From contig CM062385.1 of NCBI GenBank assembly GCA_031310005.1, forward strand, positions 1,736,001-1,800,000: 64,000 bases of DNA. The letters run 5' to 3'. This document shows positions 58,991 to 64,000 of this stretch, piece by piece. Numbering within the stretch: the stretch's first letter is position 1; the number at the start of each line of letters is the position of its first letter. A program made the position numbers and the translations under genes. This DNA is from Dactylellina haptotyla (taxonomy: Eukaryota > Ascomycota > Orbiliomycetes > Orbiliales > Orbiliaceae). The notes beneath the pieces were generated by a model. It had not been told where the DNA came from. It searched no databases and was given only the letters and a program-made list of their open reading frames with translations.

Positions 58991-61043
58991 TTAATTGTAA
59001 TAAAAGATAGCTGTTATTAAAATTGGACCTATCAACCATATCCTTTGCGGTAAGGTAAATGCAAACGCTCGACTAGTAGGTGGTTCAACTGTTCCTAAGC
59101 CCGTTGATGTGCTTGGTACTGATGTGAGGGTTCCTCCGGGGGGCTCTGTGCCTTGTGGCACATCTGCTCCTGCACTTGGAATGGTATATAATGGCGACGA
59201 TATCGATGGGGGGTCTTCATCTAACCCGGCCGTTGTTACTGTTGGTGTAAAGCTTGAGTCATCGCCAGTTTCAGAGTTTTGTTGAACATTCGTACTTTTT
59301 GTTGCAAGTTGGGTTTTAGCCGTAGATGGCGCTAGTGAAGCAGAAATTATATTCAGGAATTTTCTTAGTTTGGTAGGATCCATAGTTTGAAGCCCTGATG
59401 GCCTAGCAGTTGAAAGTGTCGGAGGGATAGTATTTTGGTCACCGATCCGGGTTGTAGGAGATGGATCTTTTGAGTTTGGTTGCTCTGCTCCTAGTGCATT
59501 CGATCCGGTAACAGTTTTACTTGCAGAGTTAAAAGAACCTAACAATCTTTTTATTGACGAGGCGGGTGGCATTGTCATGGAATGCTCAGTTATTATTGGG
59601 AAAGCTATACGAGAAGCAGATTAGTTTCTAAAACATGTACAGTTGATTCTGTGTAACCCACCTGTTTTGTCCAACGTAGCAGTCGGTGAAGCATGGAAAT
59701 CCGGAGGCACGCTAGGGATATATATAAAGTCTTTGGTTTTCGTCAAGGTGGGTCGCGGTGCAACGCCGTAGGGATGATCACAGAGAAAGGCCGGGGTCAC
59801 CACTATCGATGGTCCACCCGGTAAGCATTTCGTGATATCCGGATATTGGGCACTGTATACCGGATTGGAAATCACCATGTCGATGATTTCCTGCGGCAGG
59901 AACCCCCACATCTCTTGGGGGTTGTCTTGTCCCAGATGGCACGCATCGTACTTGAGATCTTCGTAAGTGACCGTCTCCGTTGGCGGTGGGATTCTAATGT
60001 ACGGTGTTGCGAAAGTGATATCCGTGACAACGGCGGGCGTCGCGGTGTTGGTGATCACAAATTGGAGTTGTGATCCTGTGACCGTCTCGATGTATGTGAT
60101 GGTAGTTGTTGGTGGCTCTGTTCCTGTAGGAGGAGGAAAGGTAATCCCTGTCTCTGTTCTGGTCGTTCCTTGCTCACTAAGGGTACCGTATCCGCCATAG
60201 TACGCCTGAGCGTGAGAATTAATTCCTGTGAAAGTTCTGGAACGGTCCGGGTCCATCAGCGGGCGTAATTGAGTAACAGAATTCGTAGCGCATGCGATAT
60301 TCCCCTTGTCGTCGGTCACCGGTGAGACTACTATTATTTTGACTCCGTAGTATATATCAAATACGGTTGGGGAATATCTAGTCAGACTTGCGTCTTAGTA
60401 AAAATGCACGGTCCTGAAGGAGTGCTCATTGCAAAATCTCTTACATCGTTGTCCCGCCAGTAACGGTCATTGTACCGTTCACACTCGACAAATTCTCATC
60501 ATAAGTTTTCGGCCCTGGCGCTAAATTGTGGGCAATAATAGAGGGCGGTCGAAGGGGATCCAACGAATAACTATAAGGATATACATCGGTGTAGTCTTCG
60601 TTCACGCGCGTTTCCACGTTTGGTAACGTTTGAACATTTGTGATATTTCCGGTGGGTAAGACGGTAATATTGCGGATGATAGCAGTTACGATTTCCTCGA
60701 CTGTATAAACGGAATAGGCCTGCCAGTAGAATTCACTGATAAAGTCCTGCACGACAAAACAGCATGAACCTCCACTGGTATCATTTGGTTTGACAGTTTC
60801 TATTCCTTCACCTCGAGCTCTTGTTGTTTCTGTTCCGGGTCCTACGACGGAGTCGGTTGTATTTGTAGCAGGAATAGCTTATCATTATAATTAAAGTATA
60901 TATCACTGAGTTAGTTCCTACTCCTTCGTATATACAAGCTTATTATTAGAGTGTTAAATAAATAGCTTACCTATTGAAAACTGAGCCAGTACTCTCGCAG
61001 ACGATAATGTGAGCAAGATTAGAACAGAGGATGACCGGAACAT
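58991..61043 (-). CDS. Ser/Thr/Pro-rich secreted protein, possibly GPI-anchored
   Basis: Complement join 61043-60971, 60877-60445, 60377-59662, 59604-58991 gives 611 aa with every phase closing. The 24-codon first exon is a signal peptide (MFRSSSVLILLTLSSARVLA). Residues ~25-170 carry several N-x-T/S sites (NITVLPTGNITNVQT). A more folded middle contains SPTVFDIYYGVKIIVVSPVT and DACHLGQDNPQEMWGFLPQE with a few cysteines. The C-terminal ~200 residues are Ser/Thr/Pro-rich (SVPSTSTGLGTVEPPTSRAF) and end in a hydrophobic stretch (QRIWLIGPILITAIFYYN), as for GPI attachment, although no ideal cleavage site was picked. Probably a cell-wall or surface protein. No enzyme motif seen. Confidence 0.75.
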
Positions 61044-62080
61044 AGCTTGATTCAGCGATTAGCAACTCTGGCGAGTCGGTGACTATGAAAGGCCAAAGTG
61101 TGTCTCAATATTGGTGAACATTTACTAGGTAGTCTCGATCCAAGCTCTCTTCCCATGTAGTTAATGTAGCTAATATTCTTCGACTAAATAAAAGAAGTCG
61201 GAATTCTACAGCCTTCTCGCTAACAGCGGTTAAATTCTACCAAACAAGTCGGTCTACATTTAGAAACGTAAGGGGTATCTGAATCTGTGAAATAATTCCC
61301 ATGTCTGCCTTCTCTTGCTATCCATGCTAGTAGTACATCCTCACCACACGGCAACAAGATTTTAAATTTTAATGGGCAGGCTTTTCGATCTTCGAAAGAT
61401 TTGGGCCCCCAGAATAGGAGTCGGATTACAAATTCCTCCTCCTGACGTAGCCAGTTCTCACGCGGCCTTCGTGATGGATGAATTTACGCGTTCAACTGGC
61501 CCCCCGAAGTAGGGTTCTTTCTCCCGTGGATCCCGTGTGACGTGTGGAGGTTCGTGTTTCTAGAAGATGACAAGGGTTCGAGCATGCACGGTTGGCGAGG
61601 CTCTAGAAATTCGATCTTTTGACAGCAGCCTAATGCCGAAGAGACGGACAGATGAATCCTTAAATAGGCTGCAAGACAGGGAACAGGCTCGTTTCGAATC
61701 ACCCGGCCCATTACTAATGCGATCTGTGCGTAAACCCTCGGCATGCAAGTAATCTTGGTTGAGTCTTTGTGACACCAATCGCGAACCTGGTCCAGCAGCC
61801 TGACATCTGATGGAGCTCACATTCGGAATGGCAGGTTGCGCTTGAGCGCAATTGAGAGCCTCCCTTTCAACCTTATCGATGTGAGATTATCGGACAAGCG
61901 GACGCGAATCTCCATCCACCACGAATTTGTAAGAATTGTAGTTTCTTATCCCTCCGTTGTCCAATATGCAAGTTATGCTTCTATTCCAATAAAGATCAGT
62001 TGCTGCCCGGCTAGCTCACGCGCCGCAACCGCCCATTATTGTTGTGGGCAGCCATCACAACACAAGCGTCTGTTTGGAAG
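61044..62080. other. Divergent intergenic region, no gene seen
   Basis: Contains promoters for the secreted protein (minus) and the pepsin-like gene (plus). A missing 5' exon of the latter could lie just before 62080: the frame upstream of ATG 62081 reads PLLLWAAITTQASVW, signal-peptide-like, but has no ATG. Confidence 0.45.
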
Positions 62081-63810
62081 ATGAGGATGCAGCACCCACC
62101 TGTACTACCTTCACTACGCCGACGGGAGGACGTACCTTTTCCTATAGTAATAGGGCCATCACAAGACTGGTGTGAATTTCCTTGCTTACAGATCTATCAT
62201 CTGAATCGCATTACTAATACATTCAGCAGGGACGGCAGAGACGGACCGTGGTCATCGTTTGCCCTCCAAGTTGGCACACCACCTCAGATCGTGAAGGCCC
62301 TAGTAGGGACAGGATCGAACCTGCAAATGGTTGTTCTTCCAGAAGGGTGCCAAGCTCCTGAAGATTCTTTGACTTGCTCGACACTACGAGGCGGCGAATT
62401 CTTCACCAATGAGTCTTCCACGTGGGAAAATAATACGCGGTATTCTGCCGATTCAATTTACGCGCTCGGGGTTGAGTCGCGGTTAGGGTTCGATGGGAAC
62501 GGGATATACGGCTTCGACACCTTGACTCTAGACTGGCAAGGCAGCGGCAAGCCAACCATACATAATCAGAGTATCGCTGCCATTGCGACGAAGGATTTCT
62601 TTCTCGGTGTCTTAGGGTTGAACCCGCGGCCGACCAACTTTAGCGACGACTTTAACAATCCGGTTCCAAGTTATCTCCAAAACCTGAGATCTAATAGCTT
62701 TATACCGAGTCTATCGTGGAGTTACACCGCAGGGAACCAATACCGTAAGCTATCGCCCAGCGTAGTGTATCGGAAATGGAGTCTAACCTCGCCAACGGCG
62801 AAAATGCAGGGTCAGACCAAGCCCTGGGCCAGCTTATCCTCGGAGGCTACGATCAATCAAAATTCATCCGCAACGATATAACATTCCCTTTCAACGCTAG
62901 GGACATCGTAGATCTCAGTGTTGATATCCAGGAAATTCAAAGTTCGACAACAGAGAAAACAGAGCCTCTCCTACCAAGCAAGATAAGCGCCTACATAGAC
63001 TCCTCGGTGTCAGACATCTGGCTACCAATCGAAGCCTGCAAATTATTCGAGCAAGAGTTTGGGATTGTTTGGAATACAGAGTTAGAGTTATATCTCGTGA
63101 GTCAAACTCAGCGCGACAGCCTCCTGGCCAGAAATGCAAGCATCATCTTTACCATCAGCCACCAGGAGACGTCGCAAATTTTAAATATCAGTTTGCCTTA
63201 TGCTGCGTTTAATCTGAGGTACAATTATCCATACGAATCTAACCCCCTCAATTACTTTCCTTTGAAGAGGGCCGCAAACAATACGCAGTACACCCTTGGG
63301 CGGGCGTTCTTCCAAGAAGCATATGTCACCGCGGATTATGAAAGGAGAACATTTTCGGTGTCACAGTGCAACTGGGATTCAAATGGAACCTCGCAAATTG
63401 AAGCGATTCTATCACCTGCCTATGGATACGACAATTCACATCAAAGCCGCCACTTATCGCGAGGTGCCATAGCAGGTATCGCAATTGGCGTGGTGATTGT
63501 GGTGAGCCTCGCGGGGATCCAAGGTGTCATCACATGTAAGAGGCGGAGGAAGCGTCTAGATGCAACCGCAAACTCTGATAACCGTGGTATGCCAAAGCAG
63601 GCGGAAATAAATAGATGGCTCGCACAAGCAAGACAGGCCGGCGTTTCAGACGCTCCCAATGGGACGGAACCCAGCGAGATCACTTCGCCAACCACTGTCA
63701 GCGAAGACTGGGTAAACCCGATTGGACTCGCACAGTCCGACGCCGGAACCGACAACATAATACCTCTTCATGACTTCCACCTTATGCGCCAGACCCGCGC
63801 TGCCATGTAA
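62081..63810 (+). CDS. Membrane-anchored pepsin-like (A1) protein, first catalytic Asp replaced
   Basis: Join 62081-62169, 62230-62744, 62810-63810 gives 534 aa. Intron 1 joins PSQDW to DGRDGPWSSFALQVGTPPQI; intron 2 joins SYTAGNQYR to SDQALGQLILGGYDQSKF. The fold is A1: FALQVGTPPQ, then LVGTGSNLQMVV where active pepsins have D-T-G (Gly56 here), LGVLGLNPRP, LGQLILGGYD, and AYIDSSVSDIWLP keeping an Asp near 265. Late in the protein, GAIAGIAIGVVIVVSLAGI is a membrane helix followed by a basic stop-transfer (KRRRKR) and a ~90-residue cytosolic tail. With one aspartate missing it is probably not a normal protease. The N-terminus is uncertain; a signal exon upstream is likely. Confidence 0.83.
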
Positions 63811-64000
63811 ATTATGCGGAATCTCGCCTATAGTAACCTCAACGAATTTGCGTGTGTTGTTGCTATCGAAATGCAACATTCGGAAGCAGCCGACCTCCAC
63901 GGCGATGCGCTTCCGGGATTAAAACCTACGGTGACCGCCAACCGAGATCCCCTTTAGCTGCAGCTGTTTCGGAGATCTGGTGGACCCGAGCGATGGCACG

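Overview
The window looks like nuclear DNA of a filamentous ascomycete (Pezizomycotina). Genes are split by short introns of about 54-163 nt with GT...CTRAC/CTAAT...AG signals. The gene content is typically fungal: a Zn2Cys6 regulator, an AA9 lytic polysaccharide monooxygenase, NTE1, Arp9, AFG2 and a flavin monooxygenase with a DUF6314-like tail. A Leotiomycetes-like source is my guess from overall impression; nothing in the sequence proves it. I see no CRISPR array, rRNA gene, convincing tRNA gene or intact transposon.

Layout. (1) 1-4 kb: two tandem subtilisin-like (S8) secreted protease genes on the minus strand, the first cut by the window edge. (2) 4.8-6.8 kb: a coiled-coil protein of unknown function, possibly a distant relative of the 13.9-16.0 kb gene. 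(3) 7.6-12.7 kb: a lactonase-fold protein, an SDR oxidoreductase and a convergent Zn2Cys6 transcription factor, which could form a small catabolic cluster. (4) 13.9-21 kb: a putative mitochondrial coiled-coil protein, a very acidic secreted protein with no recognised domain, a small four-helix membrane protein and a secreted Cys-rich apple/PAN-like protein. (5) 22.4-29.6 kb: a housekeeping block of Arp9, the ribosome-biogenesis ATPase AFG2 and an unknown 452-aa protein. (6) 30-37.3 kb: an AA9 LPMO, a sorbose-reductase-like SDR and an FMO-DUF6314 fusion, separated by long AT-rich spacers. (7) 38.2-39.3 kb: an inositol monophosphatase-family gene, followed by almost 7 kb without a convincing gene. 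(8) 46.1-50.7 kb: MTQ2 divergent from a PfkB sugar kinase, then two uncharacterised genes, one with a non-AG 3' splice site. (9) 53.9-63.8 kb: NTE1 behind a 3-kb upstream region with a pyrimidine microsatellite, a Ser/Thr/Pro-rich secreted protein with a hydrophobic tail, and a membrane-anchored pepsin-like protein lacking its first catalytic Asp.

Most gene models were joined by hand from reading frames, splice signals and phase. Where the phase closes exactly and the joined protein reads through family motifs (S8 gene 2, AA9, both SDRs, FMO, AFG2, NTE1, IMPase, transcription factor) the models are firm. The PfkB middle, the 49.8-50.7 kb gene and several N-termini are less certain. No clearly new multi-gene system stands out. 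The best leads are the acidic orphan secreted protein, the in-frame extension behind the Arp9 stop codon, the intron with a GG acceptor, and the S8 pair whose catalytic motifs sit at intron borders.
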